From the NCBI GenBank assembly GCA_014490595.1, contig CP061031.1, forward strand, positions 744,001 through 808,000: a stretch of 64,000 bases of DNA, written 5' to 3'. Both the position numbers and the translations under genes were made by a program. Numbering within the stretch: position 1 is the first letter of the stretch; every line of letters starts with the position of its first letter. The stretch is from Corynebacterium wankanglinii (lineage in GTDB: Bacteria; Actinomycetota; Actinomycetes; Mycobacteriales; Mycobacteriaceae). This document shows, one piece after another, positions 44,573 to 53,439 of the stretch. The notes beneath the pieces were generated by a model. That model did not search any database. It worked only from the letters and a program-made list of their open reading frames with translations, and was not told the DNA's origin.

Positions 44573-45546
44573 ATGGCGAATTCTACTGACCACCCCGTTG
44601 CTGCCTCGAACCCCTCGGTGAAGACCGTTGTGGTGCCGGCGGCGGGCATGGGGACACGTTTTTTGCCGGCGACGAAAACGGTCCCGAAGGAGCTTCTGCC
44701 GGTGGTGGATACCCCGGGCATTGAGCTGATCGCCGAGGAGGCTGCCGCGTTGGGGGCGCAGCGTCTGGCGGTGGTGGTCGCGCCGAATAAAGAAGAGATC
44801 ATGCGCCACTTCGGCGAGTTTTCGGAGCTGCAGGAGCTGATGGTTTCCCGCGGCAAGAACGCCCAGGCGGACAAGGTTGCCCGTGCCAACGGTCTGATTG
44901 AGGCGGTGGCGGTGACCCAGGATGAGCCGTTGGGGTTGGGCCATGCGGTCGGGTGTGCGGAAGAGGCGCTCGATGACGACGAGGATGTTGTCGCGGTGAT
45001 GTTGCCGGATGATTTGGTGTTGCCGGGGGTGTGATGGACAAGATGGTCGCTGTGCGCAACGAACTCGGGGGTTCGGTGTTGTGTGCCTTTAACGTCAGCC
45101 GTGAGGAGGTGTTCAATTACGGCGTGTTCGACGTGGAGGAGGCCGCGGCCGGTGTCGATGGTGTTGAGGTGATGCGTGTGCGCGGCATGGTGGAAAAGCC
45201 TGCGGTGGAGGATGCGCCGTCGACGTTGGTGGCTACTGGCCGGTATTTGCTGGACCGGGGGATTTTTGATGCGTTGCGTCGGATCACTCCGGGTAAGGGT
45301 GGGGAGTTGCAGCTCACGGATGCGATTGAGTTGATGATCTCTGAGGGCCATCCGGTGCATGTGGTGGTGCACGATGGCAAGCGGCACGATTTGGGCAACC
45401 CGGGCGGGTATATCCCGGCGAATGTGGATTTCGGTCTGCGGGATGCGAAGTACGGCCCGGCGTTGTACACCGCGGTAAAGAAGATCATCGCCGAGTACGA
45501 AGCAGAACACCCCGAGATTGCGGCGAAGGTGCGGGACAACGGCTAG
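44573..45546 (+). pseudogene. galU: UTP-glucose-1-phosphate uridylyltransferase, frameshifted as given
   Basis: The first frame (to 45034) has the nucleotidyl-transfer loop VVVPAAGMGTRFLPATK and ends LPDDLVLPGV. The second frame starts MDKMVAVRNELGGSVLC and has GELQLTDAIELM and HDLGNPGGY. One more G in the G5 run 45025-45029 would read LPDDLVLPGGVMDKMV and give one 324-residue protein of normal length. GalU makes UDP-glucose, the precursor for galactose, trehalose and arabinogalactan synthesis, and is normally essential or nearly so in mycolate bacteria. A genuine disruption would therefore be surprising, and a sequence error is more likely. Confidence 0.9.
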
Positions 45547-45567
45547 ACGGAGAAAGGGGTGCGGGCC

Positions 45568-46883
45568 ATGCGCAGCGTAGAGGACCAGCTAGCCGCTGTT
45601 ATCGGCGCCGCCGTCGCGCCTGAGCCCATTCGGGTTGCCCTCACGGACGCCTTGGGGCTCATGTGCGCCGAGGAGGTCACCTCAACCAAGCAGGTCCCGG
45701 GCTTCCCCCAGGCCGCGGTTGACGGGTTCGCTGTGCGCGCGGTGGACGTGGGCGGCTCCGCCGGGCTGCGCCGCCCGGAGCGTAACGAGCACACAGGGGC
45801 CGGCGAAGGATCAGAAGGCGGCGACACGCCCGCCGCCGCGCAGCCTGCCCGCGAACGCGCGCTGCCGGTGGTGGGAGAGGTCCCTGCCGGATCGCAGAAA
45901 CCATTGCGGCTGCAACCCCGTCAGGCGGTGCGGGTGGCTACCGGTGCCCCGCTGCCCACACTCGCTGATGCGGTTTTGCCCTTGGAATGGACCGACCGCG
46001 GACGCAAGCGAGTGACCCCGCAGCGGCCTGTCCGAACCGGCGATTTCGTGCGCAAGCCGGGCGACGACATCCAGCCTGGCGATATCGCTGTGCACCAAGG
46101 CGCGGTGCTTGGCCCTGCCCAGATCGGTTTGGCCGCTGCGGCGGGCCGCGACAAGTTGCTGGTGTACCCCCGCCCCGCGTGACGGTGATGAGCTACGGGC
46201 TGGAGCTGGTGGAGCTGGACCGCAACCCGGGGCTGGGTCAGGTTTTCGACATCGCCTCATACGTCGTCGCTGCAGCCGCGAAGGAAGCGGGCGCGGACGT
46301 GCACCGCGCCGGCATTATCAACGCTGAGCCCCGACGTATGCGCGAGACAGTTGCCGGGCACGTGGCTAAAAGCGAATTCGTTGTGATCACTGGCGCGGTT
46401 GGCGGCTCGGGGGCCGGTCCGATCCTGGAGATCTTGCGCGAGCTTGGCCAAGTGGATACCACGAGGGTGGCCATGCACCCCGGATCCGTCCAAGGGTTTG
46501 GGGTGATGGGGGAGGAGCGCATCCCCACGTTCCTTCTCCCGTCGAACCCGGTAAGCGCCTTAGTCATCGCAGAGACGTTTATCCGCCCGGCCATCCGCCG
46601 CTCCCTGGGCAAGACGGCCGTGACGCGACGCAGGGTCAAGGCCCGCTCCCTGCGCGAGCTGGACTCCATCCCGGGCCGCCGCGGCTACATCCGCGCCCGG
46701 CTGATGCGCGATGCGGACAGCGGCGAGTACCTGGTGGAGCCACTCTCTGCCCTCCAGGCCGGCCCGACCCATCTGCTGGCCGGGTTCGCCGAGGCCAACG
46801 CGATGGTCCACCTGCCGGAGGACGCAACGCACGTGCGCCCGGGCGACATCGTGGACGTTGAGTTCCTCCGCCAACGCAGCTGA
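45568..46883 (+). pseudogene. glp: Gephyrin-like MoeA homologue (Glp), frameshifted as given
   Basis: The N-terminal MoeA region (LTDALGLMCAEEV, GFPQAAVDGFAV, VRVATGAPLP) is in the first frame, stopping at 46180. The MoCF/Mog-like domain (GAVGGSGAGPI, PGSVQGFGVMG, PSNPVSALV) and C-terminal beta domain are in the second. One C missing in CCCCCGCCCC (46167-46176) explains the break, and the repaired protein would have about 438 residues. The order galU-this gene-rimJ-glpR is that of corynebacterial glp-glpR, where Glp is a MoeA-derived protein that binds FtsZ and the membrane receptor GlpR. Whether it also makes molybdenum cofactor cannot be told. ATG 45568 follows AAAGGGG. Confidence 0.88.
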
Positions 46884-46893
46884 GGCCCCAGCC

Positions 46894-47541
46894 GTGTTCG
46901 ACATGTTTCGCCAGCCCACTCCAGGGTGGCCAGAATCCACACCCGAAGCCACGCTTATCGACGGCGGTTCCGTCCACCTCCGCCCCCTGTCCCCGCGCGA
47001 CGGGGAGGAGTGGTCGGGCACCCGGATCGTCGATAAGCAGTGGCTTCAGCCCGTGGAGCCCACAGTGGGCGGCACCTGGGAGGATGCGCACTCGCACGCG
47101 GCGTGGCGCAACACCTGGTTGAACCTGAAGCGGCTGGCGCGGCAGGGAACGGTGGTGCCGCTGGTCATTGAGGTCGACGGGACGTTCGCCGGGCAGGTGA
47201 CGCTCGGCAACATCCAGCACGGGATCGTGTCGGAATGCTGGATCGGCTACTGGGTGCATTCGCCGTTCATGGGGCGCGGGGTGGCCACCCTCGCGTGCGC
47301 GCTGGGCGTGGACCACGCCTTTTGCCGTGTCGGCCTGCACCGGCTCACGGCCACGTACCTGCCCGGCAACCCTGCGTCGGGAAAGGTGCTCGAGCACAAC
47401 GGCTTCCGCGAGGAGGGCTTTCTGCGGCGCAACCTCCACATCGACGGACAGTGGCGCGACCACCACCTCGTTGCACTCAACGCCGACGACTACGCCACGA
47501 GCGCGGTGCAGCGGCTGCGCGGCGCCGGCCGCGCGCGTTAG
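46894..47541 (+). CDS. rimJ: RimJ-type GNAT N-acetyltransferase
   Basis: 215 residues. A GNAT fold similar to ribosomal-protein acetyltransferases: LRPLSPRDGEEW, IGYWVHSPFMGRGVATLA (acetyl-CoA pyrophosphate loop), VLEHNGFREEGFLRR. It acetylates the N-terminus of a protein or a small amine; the target is unknown. GTG start with GAGG 8 nt before. It sits between glp and glpR, a linkage conserved in corynebacteria. Confidence 0.9.
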   Translation: MFDMFRQPTPGWPESTPEATLIDGGSVHLRPLSPRDGEEWSGTRIVDKQWLQPVEPTVGGTWEDAHSHAAWRNTWLNLKRLARQGTVVPLVIEVDGTFAGQVTLGNIQHGIVSECWIGYWVHSPFMGRGVATLACALGVDHAFCRVGLHRLTATYLPGNPASGKVLEHNGFREEGFLRRNLHIDGQWRDHHLVALNADDYATSAVQRLRGAGRAR

Positions 47542-47665
47542 CACGAACGCTGCTGCACGCCGCGAAAAAGCATCCGACTCCACGGCGCGCCACCCCAGGA
47601 CCGGCCGCACAGCCGGATAGCGTGGGCATCTGACTTTAGGGTGCAACGTACGCGGAAAGGTGGCA

Positions 47666-49024
47666 ATGCCGATGGGCAGCCCGAGCTTAATGATCATTTT
47701 GATCCTCGTTGTCTGGATCATCGTCCTCGCCCCGCTGATGATCGGCAACAACAAACCGATCCGCCGCTCCGGCGAAGGATACGAGGAGACGCGGGTGCTG
47801 CACGAGGGCGGCACCGCGCCGATGGTTGAGCGCCGCCGCCCGAAGCTCACCGCCGCGGACATCCACCGCCACAGTGAGGACGACGACTACGAGGTGGTGG
47901 AGGCTACAGACGCGGAGGAGGACGTGCTTATCGACGACGCTCCCGCCCTGCGCACCATCTTCCGCCGCCCCGGCGCCACGGAGGACGACTCGGCTGCGGA
48001 CCATGTCGACGGGGAAGTGATCGACCACGTCGAGGACGAGGCAGAAGCAGCCGCCGAGGAAGCCGGCTCCGCCGACGAGGTGGATGCCCCCGACAGGGCG
48101 GACACCGCGACCGCAGAGGCTGACGCCGTGCCCACGGGCGGATCCACTAAAGTCGCGGCCGCCTCGACCGGCGGTTCGACGTCGGTGAAACTCCTCGCCG
48201 AGGAAAGTGCAACCGACGACAAGACCGAGGCAGATGAGACCAAAAAGGCTGATGCTGCCGACGCCGAAGCGTTGACAGACGAGGATCGCTACGAGCTCGA
48301 CGAGTCCTACACCGCACCCGAGGACTACGGCTACGCCGACCGCGAGACCGGCTTTGAACCAGCCGCAGAGACGCACGAAGACAGCGCCGCGGTGGAGGCG
48401 GAAGCCGACGTCGTAGACGGCACCGCCGGGAAGGGGCTGTCCGCACACGACGAGGGCGGTGAGGACACTGGGGACGCCGGGGCCTCCCAGAACGCCTCCG
48501 AGGAGGATATTGCGTTCGCGGCATCTCGCCGAGGCCGCGGCGGCTACGACCCCGAGCGCGAGCGCAAGACCACCGCGACCCGGTTCCAGCGCCGCCAGCG
48601 CACCTTGCTTGGGCTCATCATCGCGTGCGTGATCACGTTCGTCGTGGCGTTTGTCTCCGGAGGCTGGGCGTGGGTCCTGCCGGCGATCACCGTGGCAATG
48701 ACAGCGTGGTTCATGATCGCGCTGCGCCGGGTCGTGCTGCAGGAGCGTGCGTTGCAGGAGCGTCGTCTGCGCCAGCTGCGCCGGGCGCGGATGGGTGTGG
48801 CCACGGGAGGCACCAGGGAGCACGCTAGGGACGCACGCCTTCGCGCAGGCTCTGTGGTGCTGGAACTGGACGATGAGAGCCCAGACTTCGAGTCCCTGCC
48901 ATCCGCCCGCGTTGCTCCGACGCACGACGACCACGAGGACCACGACAACCACGACAACCCTGACGGGTACCGTAACTCTGACGGGTACGGTGGCCTTGAC
49001 GGCTACGGCACTCGTGCGAGTTAG
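47666..49024 (+). CDS. glpR: Gephyrin-like-protein receptor GlpR (SepX-like membrane protein)
   Basis: 452 residues. TM1 at about 10-27 (LMIILILVVWIIVLAPLMI) is followed by a basic/acidic linker, then a long acidic, disordered cytoplasmic region (about residues 60-280). Two further hydrophobic segments lie near 318-360 (TLLGLIIACVITFVVAFV, WAWVLPAITVAMTAWFMI). The C-terminus is basic, then His/Asp-rich and ends in DGY repeats. This layout and the place after glp-rimJ match GlpR, the corynebacterial membrane receptor that recruits Glp and FtsZ to the division site (SepX in Streptomyces). ATG 47666 follows GGAAAGG. Confidence 0.85.
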   Translation: MPMGSPSLMIILILVVWIIVLAPLMIGNNKPIRRSGEGYEETRVLHEGGTAPMVERRRPKLTAADIHRHSEDDDYEVVEATDAEEDVLIDDAPALRTIFRRPGATEDDSAADHVDGEVIDHVEDEAEAAAEEAGSADEVDAPDRADTATAEADAVPTGGSTKVAAASTGGSTSVKLLAEESATDDKTEADETKKADAADAEALTDEDRYELDESYTAPEDYGYADRETGFEPAAETHEDSAAVEAEADVVDGTAGKGLSAHDEGGEDTGDAGASQNASEEDIAFAASRRGRGGYDPERERKTTATRFQRRQRTLLGLIIACVITFVVAFVSGGWAWVLPAITVAMTAWFMIALRRVVLQERALQERRLRQLRRARMGVATGGTREHARDARLRAGSVVLELDDESPDFESLPSARVAPTHDDHEDHDNHDNPDGYRNSDGYGGLDGYGTRAS

Positions 49025-49097
49025 GGCGGCATCCACCCCTCGCACGCTGGCGATTTAATCGCAGTGCGGGGGAGGAGTAACGTAACTTTGCAGCCGA

Positions 49098-49170
49098 GGG
49101 GCTATAGCTCAGTTGGTAGAGCGTCGCGTTCGCAATGCGAAGGTCAGGGGTTCGATTCCCCTTAGCTCCA
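49098..49170 (+). tRNA. tRNA-Ala (anticodon CGC), CCA not encoded
   Basis: The acceptor GGGGCTA pairs with TAGCTCC (one G-U), the D arm is GCTC/GAGC, and the anticodon loop TTCGCAA carries anticodon CGC. The T arm is AGGGG/CCCCT with TTCGATT. The discriminator A is at 49170 and is followed by CAG, so the CCA end is added after transcription. Confidence 0.96.
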
Positions 49171-49174
49171 CAGT

Positions 49175-49210
49175 AAACCGCAGGTAGAAATGCCTGCGGT
49201 TTCTTATCTT
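49175..49210 (+). terminator. Terminator of tRNA-Ala
   Basis: AAACCGCAGG (49175-49184) pairs with CCTGCGGTTT (49193-49202); the sequence continues CTTATCTTT. Confidence 0.85.
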
Positions 49211-49330
49211 TGTGCGCGCCTTGTTTGGGTTGAGCAGCTAGGCAAGTAGTGCCCGGCGGACTACCTCAGCCCTTCAACGGGCGCATGGCCCAGGGCTGCT
49301 CAGCGGAACCCTGATGGTATGCTGCCAGCC

Positions 49331-49938
49331 GTGAGTGCTCAAAAATCCGTCGCGCGGTCCTGGTCGTCGCCCTGTTGAACCTGGCATAATTCTTTGTCGA
49401 ATTTTTCGGTGCTCTGGCCATTGGCTCGGCATCCCTGTTCGCCGATTCCGCGGACTTCCTCGAGGACACGGCGATCAACCTGTTGGTGTTCTTCGCCGTG
49501 GCGTGGCCCGCAGCGCGGCGCCGTACCGCTGGCAGCGTGCTAGCGGCGCTCATCCTCATTCCAGCGATCGCGGCGATCGTCACGGTGGTGTCCAAGATTA
49601 TGAACCCCGTGGCACCCTCACCGGAGGGCTTGACCGGTATCGCGGTCGGTGCCCTGGTGGTCAACGTTATTTGCGCCGTCCTGCTGATGCAGCTGCGGGA
49701 TGAGGGGTCCTCGCTGGCAACCGGGGCGTGGCTCGCTGCCCGCAATGACGCCCTTGCGAATGTGCTGATCATCGTCGCCGGTCTGCTCACCTTCGTGTGG
49801 GAGACAGCCTGGTTCGACATCGTGGTCGGCGCCGTCATCGCCGCCATCAACCTCTCCGCCGCGAAGGAAGTGTGGGAGGCCTCCCGTGAGGAGCACGACT
49901 CGGTGGAGGAAGCGTTCGCCGAGATGGACGACGACTAA
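49331..49938 (+). pseudogene. CDF-type cation transporter, doubly disrupted as given
   Basis: The body (FGALAIGSASLFADSADFLEDTAINLL, GLTGIAVGALVVNVICAVLLM, ATGAWLAARNDALANVLIIVAG) is that of a small cation diffusion facilitator. The GTG at 49331 opens a frame that must gain one A (A5 run 49341-49345) to join the body. At 49388-49390 a TAA replaces the Tyr expected in LNLAYFFVEF. Repaired, the protein would have about 202 residues with four to six helices. Metal substrate unknown. As given, translation could start only from an internal codon near 49483. Confidence 0.8.
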
Positions 49939-49945
49939 ACGGCGC

Positions 49946-50557
49946 TTACCCCCACACCCCGGACGCCCCGCGCCGCCAGGTGCCCACCAGGTTAGTGTCC
50001 ACGATCCCGGTGGACTCCATCAGCGCGTACATGGTCACCGGCCCAACGAAAGTAAAACCGCGCTTCTTCAGGTCCTTCGCCAACCGCTCCGATTCGGCCG
50101 AGCGGGTGGGCACCTCCTCCATCGTGCGCGGAACGGGTGTCTGGGCGGGCTGGTAGGACCACACAAATTCACCGAGGTGCGTTCCTTCATCCCGCAGCGC
50201 GAGGGTGGCTTCGGCGTTGTTCACCGCAGCCTCCAGTTTGCGCCGGTTGCGGATCAACGAAGCGTCGCCAAGCAAATGCTCGATGCTCATGCCTGCTACG
50301 GCTTCCGGGGCGAATCCGTGGAAGGCGCTCCGCAGTGCCTCGCGCTTTTGCAAGATCAGACGCCACGACAACCCCACCTGGAAACCCTCGAGGCAGACGC
50401 GCTCGAACATGCCCTGCTCGTCGGTGACGGGCATGCCCCATTCGGTGTCGTAATACTCGCGCAACAGTGGGTCATGGGCAGCCCACGGCGGGCGAGCGAG
50501 GCCGTCGTCGCCGGTGACGGGCCAGCCTTGTTCTGGTGTGAGGTGAAGATCAGTCAT
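49946..50557 (-). CDS. tag: DNA-3-methyladenine glycosylase I-like protein
   Basis: 203 residues. Tag-family core: DPLLREYYDTEWGMPVTDEQ, FERVCLEGFQVGLSWRLILQKREALR, FVGPVTMYALMESTGIVDTN. The family excises alkylated adenine. Odd: the His/Cys zinc ligands near the two termini of E. coli Tag are absent, so it belongs to the zinc-free subgroup or has altered chemistry. ATG 50557 is preferred over the longer upstream frame. Confidence 0.88.
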   Translation of the reverse strand: MTDLHLTPEQGWPVTGDDGLARPPWAAHDPLLREYYDTEWGMPVTDEQGMFERVCLEGFQVGLSWRLILQKREALRSAFHGFAPEAVAGMSIEHLLGDASLIRNRRKLEAAVNNAEATLALRDEGTHLGEFVWSYQPAQTPVPRTMEEVPTRSAESERLAKDLKKRGFTFVGPVTMYALMESTGIVDTNLVGTWRRGASGVWG

Positions 50558-50609
50558 AGGTATTGGACTCAGTTCTACCCGCTTCGGTTCCACGGGTACC
50601 CTAATCGGC

Positions 50610-51017
50610 ATGAATAGGCCCGCTGTCCGCGACTTCGCGCTGCTTGTGCTCCGGCTCGTGCTGGGCGCGGTGTTCGTGGCCCACGGCTACAACCACTGGT
50701 TCGAGGTCGGTATGACGGAAACCGGCCGCCAATTCGCCGCGCTCGGGGTGCCACAGCCGCAGCTGTCCGCCTACCTCACCGGCACCGTCGAACTCATCGG
50801 CGGGGCGTTTTTGGCGGTGGGGCTGTTGACGACGATCGCCGCGTCGCTCCTCGCCCTTCTGGTGCTCTCTGCCGGGTACTTCGTGCACCTGGGCAACGGC
50901 TTCTTCGTCGACGGTGGCGGGGTGGAATACATCCTCGTGCTGGCCGCGTCGCTGTTTATCATCACCGTCTTCGGCACCGGCCGCGCCAGCCTAGACGGGG
51001 TGCTCACCCGTGATTAG
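50610..51017 (+). CDS. DoxX family membrane protein
   Basis: 135 residues. Four transmembrane helices with the DoxX start LLVLRLVLGAVFVAHGYNHW and the ELIGGAFLAVGLLT stretch. DoxX proteins have been tied to redox and thiol homeostasis in mycobacteria (with SodA and SseA), but no such partner is adjacent. TACCCT (50597-50602) ends 7 nt before the ATG, so leaderless. The gene overlaps the zf-HC2 gene by 8 nt. Confidence 0.88.
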   Translation: MNRPAVRDFALLVLRLVLGAVFVAHGYNHWFEVGMTETGRQFAALGVPQPQLSAYLTGTVELIGGAFLAVGLLTTIAASLLALLVLSAGYFVHLGNGFFVDGGGVEYILVLAASLFIITVFGTGRASLDGVLTRD

Positions 51018-51645
51018 CCACGAAGAGGTGCAAAAAGCGCTGTCCGCGCGTATCGACGGGGAACCGTCCGGTCTCGACGACGCTGTGGTGGACGCCCACG
51101 TCTCCGGGTGCCCCGAGTGCCGCGCCTTTTTAGATCGGTCCCTCGCCCTAACTCAGCAACTCCACGGCGACGACGAGGAAGCCTTTGCGCCGCCGCAGGA
51201 CCTCTCGTCCGTCATCCTCGCGGGCGTGGACGACGAGTGGCGCCGCTTCGCCCGCCGCCGCGAGCTGGGCATTGCTGTCGGGCGTGTGCTCCTCGGCGCT
51301 ATGGCCGTGGTGTGGGTGCTGTGGGCTGTGCGCCTCATCATCGCCGGCGGGGACGAACCCGTGGTCGCCTCCACCGCCTCGGTCCGATTCGGGGTGGCGC
51401 TGGCGCTGGGCTTCACGGCGTGGCGTCCGCAACAGATCCCAGGGGTACTGCTGATTGTGGGCACCATGTTCACCTTCACCGTCGGATTCGCCGTGCGCGA
51501 CGCGGTGCTCGGCACAGGGCAGTTCGAGCTCGCCGGGGTGCTCATTCCGCTGCTCAGCCTGGTTGCGTTGGTGTGGACGTGGGTCGCCGACCGCGGCGGG
51601 GCGCTCCGCCGGACATGGCAGCTTTTGGACGCCCGCCCCTACTAG
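51010..51645 (+). CDS. Orphan zf-HC2 (anti-sigma-like) membrane protein
   Basis: 211 residues. The N-terminal ZAS-type zinc motif His30-xxx-Cys34-xx-Cys37 (AHVSGCPECRAF) is followed by four hydrophobic helices (from about residue 90 to 200). ZAS proteins usually bind an ECF sigma factor and release it on a signal. No sigma gene lies near, so it is an orphan. The GTG start overlaps the DoxX gene by 8 nt, implying co-translation. Confidence 0.8.
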   Translation: MISHEEVQKALSARIDGEPSGLDDAVVDAHVSGCPECRAFLDRSLALTQQLHGDDEEAFAPPQDLSSVILAGVDDEWRRFARRRELGIAVGRVLLGAMAVVWVLWAVRLIIAGGDEPVVASTASVRFGVALALGFTAWRPQQIPGVLLIVGTMFTFTVGFAVRDAVLGTGQFELAGVLIPLLSLVALVWTWVADRGGALRRTWQLLDARPY

Positions 51646-51687
51646 GACACCCACCGCCGCGGCGGGAAACACAACCGGGAAACACAA

Positions 51688-51720
51688 AGCCCGGCCGGGG
51701 GAGCACACCCCGGCCGGGCT
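51688..51720 (-). terminator. Strong hairpin between the zf-HC2 gene and pmt
   Basis: A 13-bp perfect stem, AGCCCGGCCGGGG (51688-51700) and CCCCGGCCGGGCT (51708-51720). On the minus strand it is followed by TTTGTGTTT, so it best fits pmt termination. On the plus strand no T-run follows. Confidence 0.85.
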
Positions 51721-51752
51721 GAAATTACCCGCGAGCGAATTATTTGCGTGCG

Positions 51753-53399
51753 TTACTTCCAGCTGGGCAGCCACATGATGGACTCGTAGTAGGAGTCCGG
51801 GATCCGGAAGCCGTAGAAGATGGGGGACCAGTAGATGAAACTGGCCACCACAAGGGCGAGGTAGACCACGGCGGCGAGCTGGCCCCACCGCATCTCAAAG
51901 CCTGCGACCTTATTCACCCACGACCACGTCACCGGCCCGCCCTTGCGCGCCACGTTACCCACCGCTAGGGCCAGCAGCACTGCGGTAAACGGCACCAGTG
52001 CGGTGGCGTAGAAGAAGTACATCTGGCGGTCGAACGCGACCAGCCACGGAAGGAATCCGGCGGCGAACGCAATGACCGGCACGATGACGCGGAAGTCCTT
52101 ACGGGTCAGCCACACCCAGCACGCCCACAGCAGCACCGGCACGGTCAGCCACCAGATGGCGGGGGTGCCGAACATGTAGATCATCTCCCGGCACGTCCCG
52201 TCGCCGGGAGCCACGGAGCACTCCAGGTCGGTGGCGGAGTAGTACAGGATCGGGCGGGCGGAGACCAGCCAGGCCCACGGCTTGGAGTCCCACGGGTGGG
52301 AGTGGCCGGACGAGGAGGTCAAGGAGGCGTGGAAGTCGAGCACCGAGAAGTGGTAGTAGAACCAGCCTGCAATGGGCTCCGGGAGGTTGGCCAGCCAAGG
52401 CCAATCGGAGCTTGCGATGGTGCCGTCGGAAAGCGAGTGGCGGTACACGGAAGTCTCGGAAGCGAACCAGGCGCGCCACGACCACAGGTACAAGACAGCG
52501 GGGATGAGGACGATGGAGGCAAGGGCCGAAGGGACGTCTCTCAGCAACGTGCCCGCGACGGGCTTCTCTACGCCGTAGCGCCGGCGCAGGTAGAGATCCC
52601 AGAACGACGACAGCAGCCCGAAGAACATGATGTAGTACAGACCGGACCATTTGATAGAAAGCGTGAGCCCGAGCAGCACGCCGGTGGCGAAGCGCCACCA
52701 CCGGAATCCCATGCGGGGGCCGAACGGGCCAGTGCCGTCGAGCTTGCCAGCCAGCCACGCATCGTGCCAGCGGTGGTGCACCTCGCGCATGTCGCCTGCG
52801 AGCGTCCAGGCGGCCATGACCACAAACAGCACCTGGAAGATGTCGAGCATGCCGAATTTCGCGGAGACGAGCAGGACGCCGTCGAAAAGCGCGATGATGC
52901 CCGCGATCAGCGCGATGTTGGTGGACTGGCTGACTCGGCGCGCGAGCAGGAAAACAAAGACGATCACGGCGGTGCCGAACAAGCCGGTCATGATGCGCCA
53001 GCCGTACGGGGTGTATCCGAAGAGAGTCTCGCCCATGGCCAGCAGCTGCTTGCCCAGCGGCGGGTGCACAACCAAGCCGTAGCCGGGATTAGACTCGATG
53101 CCGCCCAAGACAGGGTTGAAAGAGCTTCGCACCATGTCCCAGGCTTGCGGCACGTAGTGCTTCTCGTCGAAGACGGGGGTGCCGGAGCTGGTGGGCTGGA
53201 ACAAACCGATGAAGCGGGTCAGCAGCGCCAGCACACCGATGACGGAAGCTGCGATGGTGTCGCGGCGCGTCCACGGCACGGTCACGGGAGCCTCTGGCGC
53301 CGGGCGGGTGGGCCGCACCGTTCGCGTTGCCTCAGGTGTTGCAGCGTTAGCGCCGGCGGCTGGTCCAGTCGGGTTCGGGGTGCTCGCGATAGTGGTCAC
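51753..53399 (-). CDS. pmt: Dolichyl/polyprenyl-phosphate-mannose protein O-mannosyltransferase
   Basis: 548 residues and about eleven transmembrane helices. The PMT hallmark DEKHYVPQAWDM (catalytic Asp-Glu in the first external loop) and HPPLGKQLLAMGE follow helix 1. SIKWSGLYY and the C-terminal PMT_4TMC part are also present. It transfers mannose to Thr/Ser of exported proteins during Sec translocation. In C. glutamicum Rpf2 is a known substrate, and rpf2 lies 6 kb away here. Start is GTG 53399, 8 nt after TAATAT, divergent from rsmI. Confidence 0.93.
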   Translation of the reverse strand: MTTIASTPNPTGPAAGANAATPEATRTVRPTRPAPEAPVTVPWTRRDTIAASVIGVLALLTRFIGLFQPTSSGTPVFDEKHYVPQAWDMVRSSFNPVLGGIESNPGYGLVVHPPLGKQLLAMGETLFGYTPYGWRIMTGLFGTAVIVFVFLLARRVSQSTNIALIAGIIALFDGVLLVSAKFGMLDIFQVLFVVMAAWTLAGDMREVHHRWHDAWLAGKLDGTGPFGPRMGFRWWRFATGVLLGLTLSIKWSGLYYIMFFGLLSSFWDLYLRRRYGVEKPVAGTLLRDVPSALASIVLIPAVLYLWSWRAWFASETSVYRHSLSDGTIASSDWPWLANLPEPIAGWFYYHFSVLDFHASLTSSSGHSHPWDSKPWAWLVSARPILYYSATDLECSVAPGDGTCREMIYMFGTPAIWWLTVPVLLWACWVWLTRKDFRVIVPVIAFAAGFLPWLVAFDRQMYFFYATALVPFTAVLLALAVGNVARKGGPVTWSWVNKVAGFEMRWGQLAAVVYLALVVASFIYWSPIFYGFRIPDSYYESIMWLPSWK

Positions 53400-53407
53400 G
53401 ACGGAAG

Positions 53408-53431
53408 ATATTAGCGCCTTGGGCGTATGCT
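53408..53431. promoter_or_regulatory. Back-to-back leaderless -10 elements of pmt and rsmI
   Basis: Minus strand: TAATAT (53413-53408) then 8 nt to the pmt GTG. Plus strand: TATGCT (53426-53431) then 8 nt to the rsmI ATG. With both starts 41 nt apart, the -35 region of each promoter must overlap the other's -10. Confidence 0.6.
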
Positions 53432-53439
53432 CCCGTGGT

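Noticed and set aside
42942-49390. Reassignment of TAA to Tyr in this organism
   Set aside because: Many clear genes here end at TAA (pgi, purine and ribosomal genes). Only two internal TAA codons were found.
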